From Blastomonas fulva (GTDB lineage Bacteria > Pseudomonadota > Alphaproteobacteria > Sphingomonadales > Sphingomonadaceae), in assembly GCF_003431825.1 (NCBI RefSeq), contig NZ_CP020083.1:2456501-2520500 (forward strand): 64,000 nucleotides of DNA. Reading direction: 5' to 3'. The translations under genes were made by a program, and so were the position numbers. The notes under the pieces are model-generated. The model was given only the letters and a program-made list of their open reading frames with translations, was not told where the DNA came from and made no database searches. This document shows positions 46,081-55,996 of this stretch, piece by piece. Numbering within the stretch: position 1 is the first letter of the stretch; each line of letters begins with the position of its first letter.

Positions 46081-46190
46081 TCCCCTCCCTGGTCAGGGAG
46101 GGGTTAGGGGTGGGTGGCGGCGGTATAGGGCGGACGGCTTTTCTGTAACGGCCTACCCACCCCCAGCCCCTCCCTCAGAGGGAGGGGAGC
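46081..46190. repeat. Palindromic intergenic repeat, family B, copy with two CTCCC/GGGAG hairpins
   Basis: CCCCTCCCT..AGGGAGGGG (46083-46103) and CCCCTCCCTC..AGGGAGGGG (46167-46187) are two hairpins about 65 bases apart. GTGGGTGG and CCTACCCACCCC between them form an outer pair. It sits between convergent genes (MBL hydrolase and MAPEG). The stem core is shared with 24457-24477 and 18819-18977. Confidence 0.8.
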
Positions 46191-46214
46191 TTTTGGAGCG
46201 GGTGGGGAAATCGC

Positions 46215-46613
46215 TCACGCCACCGGCAGCACGCTCGCCACATAAACCGCATAGCCCGACAGCCCGAGCAGCGTCAGCAACGTGGTCAGCGTGCCGATCA
46301 TGCGGCCCAGCTTGAACGCGCCGCCATCCATGCCCAGGCCGTGCGCAAGCCGTCCGATCATGTAGATAACGCCTACCACCCACATCCAGGTCGCGGCAAA
46401 GCCCGAGGCTTCGAGGCCGGCGATCAGGATCAGCACGAAGGGGGTGAACTCGACGAAATTGGCCTGCGCGCGCATGCGGCGGATCACGAACTCGTTGCCG
46501 CCATCGCCCACGCTCACCTTCTGGCTGGTGCGCACCTGGCCGATGCGGATAGCGAGCCAGATGTTGATCAGTCCGGCGGCAGCGGCCATGGTCAGTGTCA
46601 GCGGCAGGTTCAT
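46215..46613 (-). CDS. MAPEG family membrane protein
   Basis: 132 residues from ATG 46613, GGGGAG 8 bases ahead. Four TM helices: residues about 4-24 (LTLTMAAAAGLINIWLAIRI), 55-72, 77-95 and 105-128. The signature is the NEFVIRRMRAQANFVEFTPF loop between TM1 and TM2, which fits the glutathione-dependent MAPEG family. Members are membrane glutathione transferases or peroxidases; the substrate of bacterial ones is mostly unknown. Confidence 0.9.
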   Translation of the reverse strand: MNLPLTLTMAAAAGLINIWLAIRIGQVRTSQKVSVGDGGNEFVIRRMRAQANFVEFTPFVLILIAGLEASGFAATWMWVVGVIYMIGRLAHGLGMDGGAFKLGRMIGTLTTLLTLLGLSGYAVYVASVLPVA

Positions 46614-46836
46614 GTGATAGGCTCCCCTCAAGTCTCGCCGCAAGGAAAGCGCGGCAAATTGTGCGGCGGGCCTAGCGTGACAATGCTTGCAACGCACGAG
46701 ATTTTCGCTATAGCCCCGCCTTCGCACGCGAATGGGCTTTGTTGCTCCACCGGCAGACTGCGCTAGACGCGCCTGCTTCGGAAAACATGGCATTATCGCA
46801 TTGATAGACAAGCAGATAAGGTAAGCAGATCCTGCC

Positions 46837-47013
46837 ATGGCTGTTCCTAAAAGAAAAACCTCACCCTCCAAGCGCGGCATGCGTCGCAGCCACGATTCGC
46901 TGACCGTCGATGCGTTCAGCGAATGCTCTAACTGTGGTGAACTGAAGCGCCCGCACCATGTTTGCGGCGCATGCGGCCATTATAACGGCCGTGAGGTGCT
47001 TGCAGTCGCCTGA
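46837..47013 (+). CDS. rpmF: 50S ribosomal protein L32
   Basis: 58 residues, below the length cut-off of many ORF scans. The start [20 protein letters not shown] is diagnostic. A zinc ribbon CSNCG..CGACG is intact (Cys30, Cys33, Cys43, Cys46), so this is the zinc-binding C+ type. The gene order rpmF-plsX-fabH-ihfA-merR is conserved in alphaproteobacteria and links ribosome and fatty-acid synthesis. Confidence 0.97.
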   Translation: MAVPKRKTSPSKRGMRRSHDSLTVDAFSECSNCGELKRPHHVCGACGHYNGREVLAVA

Positions 47014-47056
47014 TCCAGATCAGACGGCCTTTGCACTTTTTCAGGGGGATTAACCG

Positions 47057-48133
47057 GTGCCAATGAAGCCGCGGATCGCGATTGATGCGATGGGCGGTGA
47101 TGAAGGCGTGCGCGTGATGCTGGGGGGTGCTGCAGAGGCACGCCATAGGCACGAGCGCTTTACCTTCTTGCTGGTCGGGGATGAAAAGCAGATCAAGGCG
47201 GGGCTGGACAACCACCCCAATTTGCGCGCTGCGTCCGAAATCCTGCACACCGACGAGGTCGTGCGGGGCGAGGACAAGCCGAGCCAGGCGCTGCGGAAAT
47301 CCAAGAATTCATCCATGGGCCTGGCGATCCAGGCCGTGAAGTCGGGCGAGGTCGGCGCTGCGGTCAGCGCCGGCAACACCGGTGCGCTGATGGCGATGGC
47401 CAAGCTTGCCCTGCGCACCATGCCGGGGATCGACCGGCCCGCGCTCGCCGCGTTGCTGCCCACGCTGGAAGACACAGATCTGGTGATGCTGGATCTGGGC
47501 GCCAACACCGATTGCGATGCCCGCAATCTGGTCCAGTTCGCGGTCATGGGCGCTGTCTATTCGCAGATCATCTTCGGCTTCGAAAAGCCGCGCACCCGGC
47601 TGCTCAACATCGGCACCGAGGATTCCAAGGGCACCGATGCGCTGCGCGATGCCGCTGCCGCGCTGCGCACCGCCACACACCTGCCGATGGATTTCCAGGG
47701 CTTTACCGAAGCGGACAAGATTTCGCGCGGCGATATCGATGTCCTGGTGACCGACGGCTTTTCGGGCAACATCGCGCTCAAGTCGCTCGAGGGCACCGCG
47801 CGCTTCGTGACCGACCTGCTCAAGCGGAGCTTCCAGTCGTCGCTGCGCTCGAAGATCGGCTTCCTGATCTCGCGCCCCGCGACCGATCTGCTGCGGCATC
47901 ACCTCGATCCCAACAACCACAACGGCGCGGTTTTTCTGGGGCTCAACGGCGTGGTCGTCAAAAGCCATGGCTCGGCCAGCATCAAGGGCGTGGCCAATGC
48001 GGTGGAAGTCGCGGCGCGCCTGGTGGAAGACAACATCACCCAGCGGATCGGCGATGTCCTGAAGGACTTCGATACCAGCGCCATCGCCAGCAACGGCGCA
48101 AGCACCAACGGATCGGGCGAATCACCGAAATGA
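47057..48133 (+). CDS. plsX: Phosphate acyltransferase PlsX
   Basis: 358 residues from GTG 47057, preferred because AGGGGG sits 8 bases ahead; ATG 47063 is the alternative. PlsX turns acyl-ACP into acyl-phosphate, the first step of phospholipid assembly. Signatures: [61 protein letters not shown] and FVEAGDI-like [32 protein letters not shown]. The stop overlaps fabH (ATGA). Confidence 0.96.
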   Translation: MPMKPRIAIDAMGGDEGVRVMLGGAAEARHRHERFTFLLVGDEKQIKAGLDNHPNLRAASEILHTDEVVRGEDKPSQALRKSKNSSMGLAIQAVKSGEVGAAVSAGNTGALMAMAKLALRTMPGIDRPALAALLPTLEDTDLVMLDLGANTDCDARNLVQFAVMGAVYSQIIFGFEKPRTRLLNIGTEDSKGTDALRDAAAALRTATHLPMDFQGFTEADKISRGDIDVLVTDGFSGNIALKSLEGTARFVTDLLKRSFQSSLRSKIGFLISRPATDLLRHHLDPNNHNGAVFLGLNGVVVKSHGSASIKGVANAVEVAARLVEDNITQRIGDVLKDFDTSAIASNGASTNGSGESPK

Positions 48134-49122
48134 CCCAACAGACCCCGGCCGAACGCTGTGTCATCCTGGGCACGGGATCTCAGCTGCCTGCGCGGCGGGT
48201 ATCCAACGCCGAACTGGCCGAGACCGTCGACACCTCGGACGACTGGATCACCGAGCGTACCGGGATCAAGTTCCGCTATCTCGCAGGGCCGGACGAGACC
48301 ACTTCGACGCTGGCGATCGGCGCTGCGCGCGCTGCGCTTGATGCTGCCGGTCTGCAGGGCTCGGATGTCGACCTCATCGTGCTGGCCACCGCGACGCCCG
48401 ACCACACCTTTCCCGCCACCGCGACCAAGGTTCAGGCGGCAATCGGCATGGTGGGCGGTATCGCCTTCGATGTCGCGGCGGTCTGTTCGGGCTTCCTCTA
48501 TGCCCTGAGCGTCGCCGACAGCATGCTGCGCACCGGCATGGCGCGCCGCGCGCTGGTGATTGGCGCGGAAACCTTCAGCCGCATTCTCGACTGGGAAGAC
48601 CGTGGCACCTGCGTGCTGTTCGGCGATGGCGCGGGCGCCGTGGTGCTGGGGCTGGAAACCGCCGCCGAGGGCGATACCGCTCCGCGCGGCATTCTGGCCA
48701 CGCAATTGCATTCCGATGGCCGCCATCATGATCTGCTGTATGTCGATGGCGGACCTTCCACCACCGGCACCGTCGGCAAGGTGCGGATGCGCGGACGCGA
48801 AGTGTTCCGCCACGCCGTGGTCAATCTGGCCGAGGTGATGGAGCAGGTGATGAAGCCGTTGGGCCTCACCAGCGCCGATATCGACTGGGTGGTGCCGCAC
48901 CAGGCCAATGCCCGCATCCTCGATGCCACCGCGCGCAAGCTGGGCCTGCCGCCCGAAAAGGTGGTGATCACCGTCGACCAGCACGCCAACACCTCCGCCG
49001 CCTCGGTCCCGCTGGCGCTCGACACTGCGGTGCGCGACGGCCGCATCCGGCGCGGCGACCTGATGGTGCTGGAAGCCATGGGTGGCGGGCTGACCTGGGG
49101 CGCTGCGGTGATCCGTTATTAA
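48130..49122 (+). CDS. fabH: 3-oxoacyl-[ACP] synthase III FabH
   Basis: 330 residues from ATG 48130, overlapping plsX. FabH condenses acetyl-CoA with malonyl-ACP to start fatty-acid synthesis. The triad is in place: Cys119 ([14 protein letters not shown]), His257 ([10 protein letters not shown]) and Asn287 ([14 protein letters not shown]). [15 protein letters not shown] and DGAGAVVLG match the family. Length is normal. Confidence 0.97.
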   Translation: MTQQTPAERCVILGTGSQLPARRVSNAELAETVDTSDDWITERTGIKFRYLAGPDETTSTLAIGAARAALDAAGLQGSDVDLIVLATATPDHTFPATATKVQAAIGMVGGIAFDVAAVCSGFLYALSVADSMLRTGMARRALVIGAETFSRILDWEDRGTCVLFGDGAGAVVLGLETAAEGDTAPRGILATQLHSDGRHHDLLYVDGGPSTTGTVGKVRMRGREVFRHAVVNLAEVMEQVMKPLGLTSADIDWVVPHQANARILDATARKLGLPPEKVVITVDQHANTSAASVPLALDTAVRDGRIRRGDLMVLEAMGGGLTWGAAVIRY

Positions 49123-49241
49123 CCTCGCGTCATATTTTGCTCCCAATTGGCTCAATTTACGTTGTTTTAGGGATGGGCCGGTTTGCCTTGTTAATGCAGT
49201 TGCGTTATCTTCCCCCCATATACGGGTGAGGAGAATGCGGT

Positions 49242-49541
49242 ATGCGATCGATTGGTACTCTGACCAGGGCTGATCTGGCCGACACGATCAATCACCAGAT
49301 CGGTCTTTCGCGCGCCGATGCCGCCCAGATGGTCGAATCCGTTCTCAACCACATGACCGATGCGCTCGAGCGCGGCGAGAACGTCAAGATCTCCGGTTTC
49401 GGCACCTTTCTGCTCCGCGACAAGGGCGAGCGCGTGGGGCGTAATCCCAAAACCGGCGTCGAAGTGCCGATCACCCCTCGCCGTGTTCTCACCTTCCGCG
49501 CCAGCCAGATCATGAAGGAAAGGATCATGTCCAGTGACTGA
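49242..49541 (+). CDS. ihfA: Integration host factor subunit alpha
   Basis: 99 residues. DNA-bending HU/IHF fold: [57 protein letters not shown] and the arm tip [15 protein letters not shown] with the intercalating Pro. The PKTG..VPI form fits IhfA rather than HU. It lies after fabH in the conserved cluster. The 119-base gap ahead allows its own promoter. Confidence 0.95.
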   Translation: MRSIGTLTRADLADTINHQIGLSRADAAQMVESVLNHMTDALERGENVKISGFGTFLLRDKGERVGRNPKTGVEVPITPRRVLTFRASQIMKERIMSSD

Positions 49542-49905
49542 AGCCGTGGCCAAGGCCGATGGCGCGATGCGCACCATCGGCGAGGTTTCGGCCGAACTGG
49601 GCGTGAAGCCGCATATCCTGCGCTATTGGGAAGCGCAGTTCGATGTTCTCAAACCTTTGAAACGCGCCGGCGGACGGCGATATTACCGCGCGCAGGATGT
49701 TGTCATGCTGCGCCGCATCGACCAGCTGCTCAACCATGAGGGGTTCACGGTGCGCGGTGCGCGGCAGCTGCTGGCGGCGGAGGCTGGAGACAAGACCGTG
49801 GCCTCGGCCAGCGAACCCGCTACGCCTGCGCCGCAGCCATCGATCGATCTGTCCGCGCTGCGCACCATACGCGACCGGCTTGCCGCCGCGCTGGAAGCCG
49901 CCTGA
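49534..49905 (+). CDS. MerR family transcriptional regulator
   Basis: 123 residues, starting 8 bases inside ihfA. MerR-type HTH at about residues 12-80: [62 protein letters not shown]. The remainder is a short Ala/Pro linker and one helix, with no effector domain, so it resembles the short MerR/SoxR relatives found after ihfA in alphaproteobacteria. Its target is unknown. Confidence 0.92.
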   Translation: MTEAVAKADGAMRTIGEVSAELGVKPHILRYWEAQFDVLKPLKRAGGRRYYRAQDVVMLRRIDQLLNHEGFTVRGARQLLAAEAGDKTVASASEPATPAPQPSIDLSALRTIRDRLAAALEAA

Positions 49906-49908
49906 GCA

Positions 49909-50445
49909 TCAGCCTAGCGGCTTGCGCAGGATCCAGTCTGTGAACGGCACGTCGCCGGTCATGAACTTCTGCTGCCCGACCTTCTCGAAACCGAACCGCG
50001 CATAGAAACGCTGCGCGGCCACGTTGACCGTGTAGACGCACAGATACAGCGACGGTGCACCGCGCGCCTTCGCCTCGGCAATCACCGCCTCGATCAGCCT
50101 GCGCCCCATGCCTGCGCCCTGCCAGCCCGGCAGCGTGTAGATGCGCTTGAGTTCGAGTGCGCCCGGATCGGGCGTGATGTCGATCTCGGGCGGGCACAGC
50201 ATGGCATAGCCGAGCGGCGCTCCCAGAGGGGTTTCGATCATCCAGAAGGCATAATCGGGATTTGCGAGCCAATCGGCATACCGCTTCACCCCGTGCTCAT
50301 GCGCACAGTGATCGACCAACGCCTGGCCGGGATGATCGGCGGCAAAGGCGGTGAGAAACGTTGTGGCACCCAGCAGCGCCAGCTTGGGCGCGTCTTGCGG
50401 CGTGGCGCGGCGCAGGATCGTTTCGGGCAGGGTCGCAGTCGTCAC
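49909..50445 (-). CDS. GNAT family N-acetyltransferase
   Basis: 178 residues from GTG 50445; an in-frame TTG at 50490 lies inside sixA. The typical pattern is ILRRATPQDAPKLALLGATTF, LELKRIYTLPGWQGAGMGRRLIEAV (acetyl-CoA loop) and LYLCVYTVNVAAQRFYARFGFEKVG. These fit the GNAT class with a spermidine/spermine- or PhnO-like fold. Substrate unknown. Convergent with merR, 3 bases apart. Confidence 0.82.
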   Translation of the reverse strand: MTTATLPETILRRATPQDAPKLALLGATTFLTAFAADHPGQALVDHCAHEHGVKRYADWLANPDYAFWMIETPLGAPLGYAMLCPPEIDITPDPGALELKRIYTLPGWQGAGMGRRLIEAVIAEAKARGAPSLYLCVYTVNVAAQRFYARFGFEKVGQQKFMTGDVPFTDWILRKPLG

Positions 50446-50455
50446 GGCAGAGCGG

Positions 50456-51001
50456 TCAATCGTCGTCCTGTGGACCAAGATCGGGATCAAGATCGCGCGG
50501 CCGGGTGACTTCCACCAGCTTTGCCGAGCGGTTGTCGAGATCGGACCAGCGATCGATGGCGATATCCATCACCGCCAGCGCTGCCGTCGGGAACTTCTCC
50601 TCGACCACATCGCGCAGCGGGCTCGAACCGTCATCTGCGACCAGATCGAACACCAGGTCCTCGAGCCCCGGGTTGTGGCCGACCATCAGCACATGGCCGG
50701 CGGTATCGGGCACGCCGCGCAAGACGTCGATCAGCGTCACCGAAGAAGCGAGATAGATGCGCCGGTCCCAATCGGGGTTGAGCGTGTGGCCATAAGCGGT
50801 CTCGAAATGATCGATCGTCTCGGTGACCCGCACCGCGGGCGAGGCGACAACCGCGTCGAACACCATGCCCTTCTCCGCGGCGTACAGCCCCATCGCCCGG
50901 GCTCCGCGCAGGCCGCGGGCGTTCAACGGGCGGTCGAAATCGCGCAAAGACCGGTCCAGCCAGTCGGATTTCGCGTGCCTCAGCAAGGTCAGCTTCTTCA
51001 T
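50456..51001 (-). CDS. Phosphohistidine phosphatase SixA-like
   Basis: 181 residues. Histidine phosphatase RHG motif is LTLLRHAKSDW, and the second His is in VLMVGHNPGLEDL; FDAVVASPAVRVTETI holds the conserved Arg. SixA removes phosphate from histidine-containing phosphotransfer proteins, among them NPr of the PTS-Ntr system whose EI-Ntr gene is at the left end. The start overlaps the helicase stop (ATGA), so the two are coupled. An acidic C-terminus (DLDPDLGPQDDD) is added. Confidence 0.88.
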   Translation of the reverse strand: MKKLTLLRHAKSDWLDRSLRDFDRPLNARGLRGARAMGLYAAEKGMVFDAVVASPAVRVTETIDHFETAYGHTLNPDWDRRIYLASSVTLIDVLRGVPDTAGHVLMVGHNPGLEDLVFDLVADDGSSPLRDVVEEKFPTAALAVMDIAIDRWSDLDNRSAKLVEVTRPRDLDPDLGPQDDD

Positions 51002-53925
51002 CGCGTCTCTCCCCCGGATCCCGTCACGGGATCGATTCGTGCGCCCGACATCGGTTGCGCAGAAACGCCAGATTGCACCGCTTGTAAAGCTTCCGAAAGC
51101 GTTACCCGTCGCACCGGCGTGCCGGCGGGAAACGCGCTGAGCAGGCGCGAGGGGAAGGCCGAGGACAGCATCACGAAGCGCCCGCGATCGTCCGCCCGCC
51201 GGATCAGCCTCCCGAACGCCTGGGCGAGCCGTGCCCGGATGATCATGTCGTCATATTGCGTGCCGCCGCCCGCCGCCTTGCGCGCGCGGTGCAGGATGTC
51301 GGGCTTGGGCCAGGGCACGCCTTCCATGATCACCAGCCGCAGCGAATGGCCCGGCACATCGACGCCGTCGCGCAGACTGTCGGTGCCCAGCAGCGATGCG
51401 CGCGGATCGTCGCGGAAGATATCGACGAGCGTGCCCGTCTCCATCGGATCGACATGCTGCGCATATAGCGGCAGACCCGATTGCGCGAGCCGGTCGGCGA
51501 TACGCCCGTGGACGCTGCGCAGCCGCCGGATCGCGGTAAACAGCCCCAGCGCGCCGCCACCCGCCGCCTCGATCAGCCGCCCATAGGCTCCCGCCAGCGC
51601 TGCCATGTCGCCGCGCCGCACATCGGTAACGATCAGCACCTCGGCCTGGTTGGCATAATCGAACGGGCTGCGCGCCTCGAACATCTCGGGCGGTTTTTCC
51701 AGATGCACCGCGCCCGATCGGGTGAGGGCAGGCGTCCAGTCGTCCCCGGCCTTGAGCGTCGCAGACGTCACCAGCACGCCGTGCGAGGGCTTGATCACCG
51801 CCTCGGCGAGCGGCTTGCCGGGGTCCAGCCAGCGACGATGCAGCCCCATGTCGTATTCGCGACCCTCGAACCGGTCGAGTGCCAGCCAGTCGACGAAATC
51901 GGGGTCGGCAGGCCCGCCGATGCGCCCGAGCAATGACGCCCATGCCGCGAGCAGGTCGATCCGCCAGCCGAGCGATGCCAGCGCCCCCTCGATCCGCGCG
52001 CGCGCCGGGCCGTCGAGCCAGTCGGGGCCGTCCTCGATCAGCGCCTCGAGCCGCCGCCCCAGCGCCACCAGCGGATTGTGCAGCGCATCGATCGCGCGCG
52101 CCGCCTCCAGCGCGGCGGCGATCAGCGGCCCGTCGAGCTCTGCAAGTTCGGTCTCCAGCCCATAGCCCGCATCCTCGCCGCCACTTTCGTCTCGCGCGTA
52201 AACCGTGCCCCGAATGGCGGCGAGCAGCAGCTCGATCTCGCCCGAGGCTGCGCCCTCGCGGATGCGTGCCAGCCAGCCCTCGCCGGGGAGTGCCTCGGCT
52301 GCGATCCGGGCCGCCTCGATCGCGCGACCGCCGAGTTCGTCATAGGAGGCGACGTCGGAGAGCCTCGCGGCCAGGCCCCGCCTGCGCCCGCGCGACTTGC
52401 CTTCGGGGCCCATGATCCAGCGCCGCATCTCGACCGTTTCCTGGCCCGTCAGCGCGACCGCGAACATCGAATCTGCGGCATCGTGGAGATGATGGCCTTC
52501 GTCGAAGATGATCCGCGTCGGGCGACCCTGCTGCTCGCGCGCCCGCGCGGCGTTGACCATCACCAGCGCGTGGTTGGCGATGACCAGATCGGCATGCTGG
52601 CTGGCGCGCGCGGCGTGCTCGATGAAGCATTTGCGATAATGCGGACAGCCGGCATAGACGCACTCGCCGCGCCGGTCGGTGAGCGCGGTGACTCCTGCGC
52701 GGCGGAACAATGTGACCAGCCAGCCGGGCAGATCGCCGCCGATCATGTCGCCATCACGGCTGTACGCCGCCCAGCGCGCGACCAGCTGCGCCAGCACCGC
52801 CGCACGCCCCTGGAAGCCGCCCTGCAGCGCGTCCTCGAGGTTGAGCAGGCACAGGTAATTCTCGCGGCCCTTGCGGATGACCACGCGTTTGCGGAACGCG
52901 GCCTCGTTGCCGTAGATGCGCTCGGTCTCGCGCGACAGCTGGCGTTGCAGCGCCTTGGTGTAGGTCGATATCCACACCGTGCCGCCCGCGGCTTGCGACC
53001 AGAGCGAGGCGGGGGCGAGATAGCCGAGGGTCTTGCCGATCCCGGTGCCGGCCTCCGCCAGCAGCATGTGCGGCTCCGACTTGCGTTCGCGCGGCGCGAA
53101 GATGTGCGCGGCGGTCCGCGCGAACTGTCGCTGCCCCTCGCGCCGCTCGGCCCCGGTGCCGGTGAGCCCCTCAAGCTGCGCCTCGACCGCGTCCTCGCTC
53201 AAGCTCACCTGCCGGGGCTGCGCGCGGGGCGGCTGTTCTTCCCATTCGGGCAACCGGCTGAACAGCCAACGCTCGGCCTTTTCGGGAGCTTTCAGATGCT
53301 TTGCTGCTGCCCCTGCCCATGGCCAGCGCAATTTGGCCAGCGCCTGTAGCGATGACCATGCGCCTTCACGCTCGTGCCACGCGGGGTTTTCGAGCGTGGC
53401 GAACAGGGCTTGGGTGGCTGCATGGAGCAAAGCGGGGATAGCGGAGTCCTGCAACCCTTCGTCATCACCAAGTTCGGATCCCCCGCGAAGGCTGGGGTCC
53501 ATCTCCGAAGGGTTGCGGTTGGAGCGGTCGGTACTGGGATCGAACAGGTTTGCGTCTGCGCGCCCTACGTCACCACCCCCCAGCAATCCCGAAAACTCAG
53601 GAGATGGTCCCCCGCCTTCGCGGGGGACCGGGGCAAGTGTCGGGAGAGGCAGTTTGAGCGCCCGAGCCAGACCCATCGGCGTGGGCACCATGAACTGCGC
53701 CGGATGCACGAACGCGAACAGCTCGAGCAGGTCGAGCCCGGAGAGCTCGGGGTACCCCAGCCGCTGCGCCACCAAAGGCGCGTTCAGCATGATCAGCGGG
53801 GTCTCGGCGGCGCGGCCGATTGCCTCGCCCTTGGAAATGCGCACCGCAGGCTTGCCGGGAGCTGCGAACCAGATCGCGCTATGGCTTGCATGCAGGGCTG
53901 GAAAGTTTAGGGAAGCGGTCATCAC
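50998..53925 (-). CDS. ATP-dependent DNA helicase, DinG/XPD (Rad3-like) family
   Basis: 975 residues. Superfamily 2 helicase with iron-sulfur domain. Walker A EAGTGIGKT (Lys298), DEGH box FDEGHHLHDAA (Asp475), iron-sulfur Cys422, Cys427, Cys433 (CVYAGCPHYRKC) with a fourth Cys upstream in NYLCLLN. Motif V/VI region: GTDSLRDGVDVPG and QAFGRLIRRADDRG. The N-terminal 100 residues are a separate domain found in alphaproteobacterial members. Residues about 96-151 are low-complexity (GGGPSPEFSGLLGGGDVG..) and coincide with palindromic repeats in the DNA. Roles of DinG-type enzymes are R-loop and damaged-DNA unwinding. Confidence 0.92.
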   Translation of the reverse strand: MMTASLNFPALHASHSAIWFAAPGKPAVRISKGEAIGRAAETPLIMLNAPLVAQRLGYPELSGLDLLELFAFVHPAQFMVPTPMGLARALKLPLPTLAPVPREGGGPSPEFSGLLGGGDVGRADANLFDPSTDRSNRNPSEMDPSLRGGSELGDDEGLQDSAIPALLHAATQALFATLENPAWHEREGAWSSLQALAKLRWPWAGAAAKHLKAPEKAERWLFSRLPEWEEQPPRAQPRQVSLSEDAVEAQLEGLTGTGAERREGQRQFARTAAHIFAPRERKSEPHMLLAEAGTGIGKTLGYLAPASLWSQAAGGTVWISTYTKALQRQLSRETERIYGNEAAFRKRVVIRKGRENYLCLLNLEDALQGGFQGRAAVLAQLVARWAAYSRDGDMIGGDLPGWLVTLFRRAGVTALTDRRGECVYAGCPHYRKCFIEHAARASQHADLVIANHALVMVNAARAREQQGRPTRIIFDEGHHLHDAADSMFAVALTGQETVEMRRWIMGPEGKSRGRRRGLAARLSDVASYDELGGRAIEAARIAAEALPGEGWLARIREGAASGEIELLLAAIRGTVYARDESGGEDAGYGLETELAELDGPLIAAALEAARAIDALHNPLVALGRRLEALIEDGPDWLDGPARARIEGALASLGWRIDLLAAWASLLGRIGGPADPDFVDWLALDRFEGREYDMGLHRRWLDPGKPLAEAVIKPSHGVLVTSATLKAGDDWTPALTRSGAVHLEKPPEMFEARSPFDYANQAEVLIVTDVRRGDMAALAGAYGRLIEAAGGGALGLFTAIRRLRSVHGRIADRLAQSGLPLYAQHVDPMETGTLVDIFRDDPRASLLGTDSLRDGVDVPGHSLRLVIMEGVPWPKPDILHRARKAAGGGTQYDDMIIRARLAQAFGRLIRRADDRGRFVMLSSAFPSRLLSAFPAGTPVRRVTLSEALQAVQSGVSAQPMSGARIDPVTGSGGETR
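53474..53629. repeat. Palindromic repeat pair embedded in the helicase gene
   Basis: Two inverted repeats in coding DNA: GGATCCCC..GGGGTCC at 53476-53500, inside a larger TTCGGA/TCCGAA pair (53474-53509), and GGTCCCCCGC-CTTC-GCGGGGGACC, a perfect 10-bp stem, at 53606-53629. The CCCCCGCGAAGGC core is shared with intergenic family A. The reading frame is kept open through about 55 residues. Confidence 0.7.
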
Positions 53926-53964
53926 CCGCCCTTATGGCGGCATCGGAACGAAAAGGAAACACAC

Positions 53965-55548
53965 GTGAGCGCGTATCACGAGGCAGCACTGCGATCCAAG
54001 GCATGGCCGTTCGAGGAAGCGCGCAAGCTGATCAAACGCTATCGCGACGGCAAGCCGGAGAGCGCGGGCCCGGTGCTGTTCGAAACCGGCTACGGCCCCT
54101 CGGGCCTGCCGCATATCGGCACGTTCCAGGAGGTGTTCCGCACCACGCTCGTCCGCCGGGCTTACGAAACCCTGACGGGCGGCGCGCCGACGCGTCTTGT
54201 GGCGTTCAGCGATGACATGGACGGCCTGCGCAAGGTGCCCGACAACGTGCCCAATCCGGACATGCTGCGCGAGCACCTGGGCAAGCCGCTCACCCAGATC
54301 CCCGATCCGTTCGGCAAGTTCGAAAGCTTCGCGCATCACAACAACGCGATGCTGCGCGCATTCCTCGACCAGTTCGGGTTCGATTACGAGTTCGTGTCGT
54401 CGACCGAGCGCTATCAGGGCGGGCATTTCGACGAGGCTCTGCGCGGGGTGCTGCGCAACTATCAGGCGATCCTCGACATCATGCTGCCGACGTTGCGGGC
54501 AGAGCGTGCGGCGACCTATTCGCCGGTAATGCCGATCAGCGCCAAGTCGGGCGTGGTGCTGCAGGTGCCGGTCGAGGTGGTCGATGCCGAAGCCGGGATC
54601 GTGCGCTTCGTCGACGAGGGCGAGACCATCGAGCAGTCGATCCTGGGCGGCGGCGCCAAGCTGCAGTGGAAGGTCGACTGGGCGATGCGCTGGGTGGCAC
54701 TGGGCGTCGATTACGAGATGTACGGCAAGGACCTGACCGACAGCGGCGTGCAGTCGGGCAAGATCGCACGCGTGCTGGGCGGCCAGAAGCCCGAGGGCAT
54801 GATCTACGAGATGTTCCTCGACGAAAAGGGCGAGAAGATCTCCAAGTCCAAGGGCAACGGCCTGTCGATCGACGAGTGGCTGCGCTATGGCAGCGAGAAC
54901 AGCCTGGCGTTCTATATCTATCGCGAGCCCAAGGCGGCCAAGCAGCTGTCGCTCTCTGTTGTTCCTCGCGCGGTGGACGAGTATTTCCAGTTCCGTGACA
55001 GCTGGCACAACCAGGACGCCGACAAGCGCCTGGGCAATCCCGCGCACCACATCCATGCAGGCGAGGTGCCCGAGGGCAGTCCGCCGGTCAGCTTCGGGCT
55101 GCTGCTCAATGTCGTCAGCCTGCCCGGCATGGACGACAAGGATCTGGTATGGGGCTTCGTGCAGAAGTACGCGCCCGGCGTGTCGCCCCAGACGCATCCC
55201 GAGCTCGACAGCCTCATCGACAACGCGGTGAACTATGGACGCGATTTCGTCGCGCCGACGCTCAAGCGCCGCGCGCCAGTGGGCGCGGAGGTCGATGCGC
55301 TCAGGACGCTCGATGCAGAGCTGGCCGCGCTGTCCGAAGATGCGACCGCCGAGGACATCCAGAACATCGTCTACGCCATCGGCAAGGACGAGGCGTTCGG
55401 CTTCGGCAACTTGCGCGACTGGTTCAAGGCGCTGTACGAGACGCTGCTGGGCAGCGAGCAGGGCCCGCGTATGGGCAGCTTCATCGCGCTGTACGGCATC
55501 GCCAACACCCGCACGCTGATCGCGCAGGCGCTGGATAGCGTTGCTTAG
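53965..55548 (+). CDS. lysK: Lysyl-tRNA synthetase, class I (archaeal type)
   Basis: 527 residues from a GTG start. It charges tRNA-Lys but has the class I Rossmann fold, unrelated to the common class II LysS. HIGH-type motif LPHIGTF (His50), KMSKS motif KISKSKG (291-297), VLFETGYGPSGLPHIG, and GKDLTDSGVQSGKIA all fit. The C-terminal helical domain is full length. Class I LysRS is standard in alphaproteobacteria. Divergent from the helicase with 39 bases between starts. Confidence 0.95.
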   Translation: MSAYHEAALRSKAWPFEEARKLIKRYRDGKPESAGPVLFETGYGPSGLPHIGTFQEVFRTTLVRRAYETLTGGAPTRLVAFSDDMDGLRKVPDNVPNPDMLREHLGKPLTQIPDPFGKFESFAHHNNAMLRAFLDQFGFDYEFVSSTERYQGGHFDEALRGVLRNYQAILDIMLPTLRAERAATYSPVMPISAKSGVVLQVPVEVVDAEAGIVRFVDEGETIEQSILGGGAKLQWKVDWAMRWVALGVDYEMYGKDLTDSGVQSGKIARVLGGQKPEGMIYEMFLDEKGEKISKSKGNGLSIDEWLRYGSENSLAFYIYREPKAAKQLSLSVVPRAVDEYFQFRDSWHNQDADKRLGNPAHHIHAGEVPEGSPPVSFGLLLNVVSLPGMDDKDLVWGFVQKYAPGVSPQTHPELDSLIDNAVNYGRDFVAPTLKRRAPVGAEVDALRTLDAELAALSEDATAEDIQNIVYAIGKDEAFGFGNLRDWFKALYETLLGSEQGPRMGSFIALYGIANTRTLIAQALDSVA

Positions 55549-55558
55549 GGGAAACGAC

Positions 55559-55996
55559 ATGAAGGCGATGATTGCGGGTACTGCTCTGCTTGCGCTGGTT
55601 ACCGGGTCGCTGGCTCAGGCCCAGTTCCTTGCCCAGCCGCAAACAGGATCGCTGGCCCAGCCGCCGTTCGTCGGGGCAAACCGCCCGGTGATGCTCAAGG
55701 CCGATGACGGGCTGGACCCCTGCGCGCTGGGCGAGATAACAGGTGCAGGCGAGGGAGCGATCATGGTGTTCCCCGCCGATGACACCTCGCCAGACGCGAT
55801 CGACTTTCTGTCCGATGGCGAGCGGGTGTGGATGTGCGACAGCGATGATGCCAGCGACGCGATCGGCATCATCTATACCCGCGAGCCCGATGCGGATTGC
55901 AAGGTCGGCTCTCCGGTAAGCGCGGACAGGGTCTATGCCGGGCCTTGCAAATCGGGCTGGATCAACTCTGAATGGGTCAAGGTCATCGCCGGATGA
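55559..55996 (+). CDS. Secreted hypothetical protein
   Basis: 145 residues from ATG 55559; AGGGGA lies 6 bases ahead. A signal peptide (AMIAGTALLALVTGSLAQAQ) precedes a Gln/Leu/Pro segment and a domain with four Cys (LDPCALGEI, VWMCDSD, DADCKVGS, GPCKSGW). The last part, GPCKSGWINSEWVKVIAG, resembles an SH3-like beta-barrel ending. No known family is certain. The stop overlaps the corA start (ATGA). Confidence 0.75.
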   Translation: MKAMIAGTALLALVTGSLAQAQFLAQPQTGSLAQPPFVGANRPVMLKADDGLDPCALGEITGAGEGAIMVFPADDTSPDAIDFLSDGERVWMCDSDDASDAIGIIYTREPDADCKVGSPVSADRVYAGPCKSGWINSEWVKVIAG

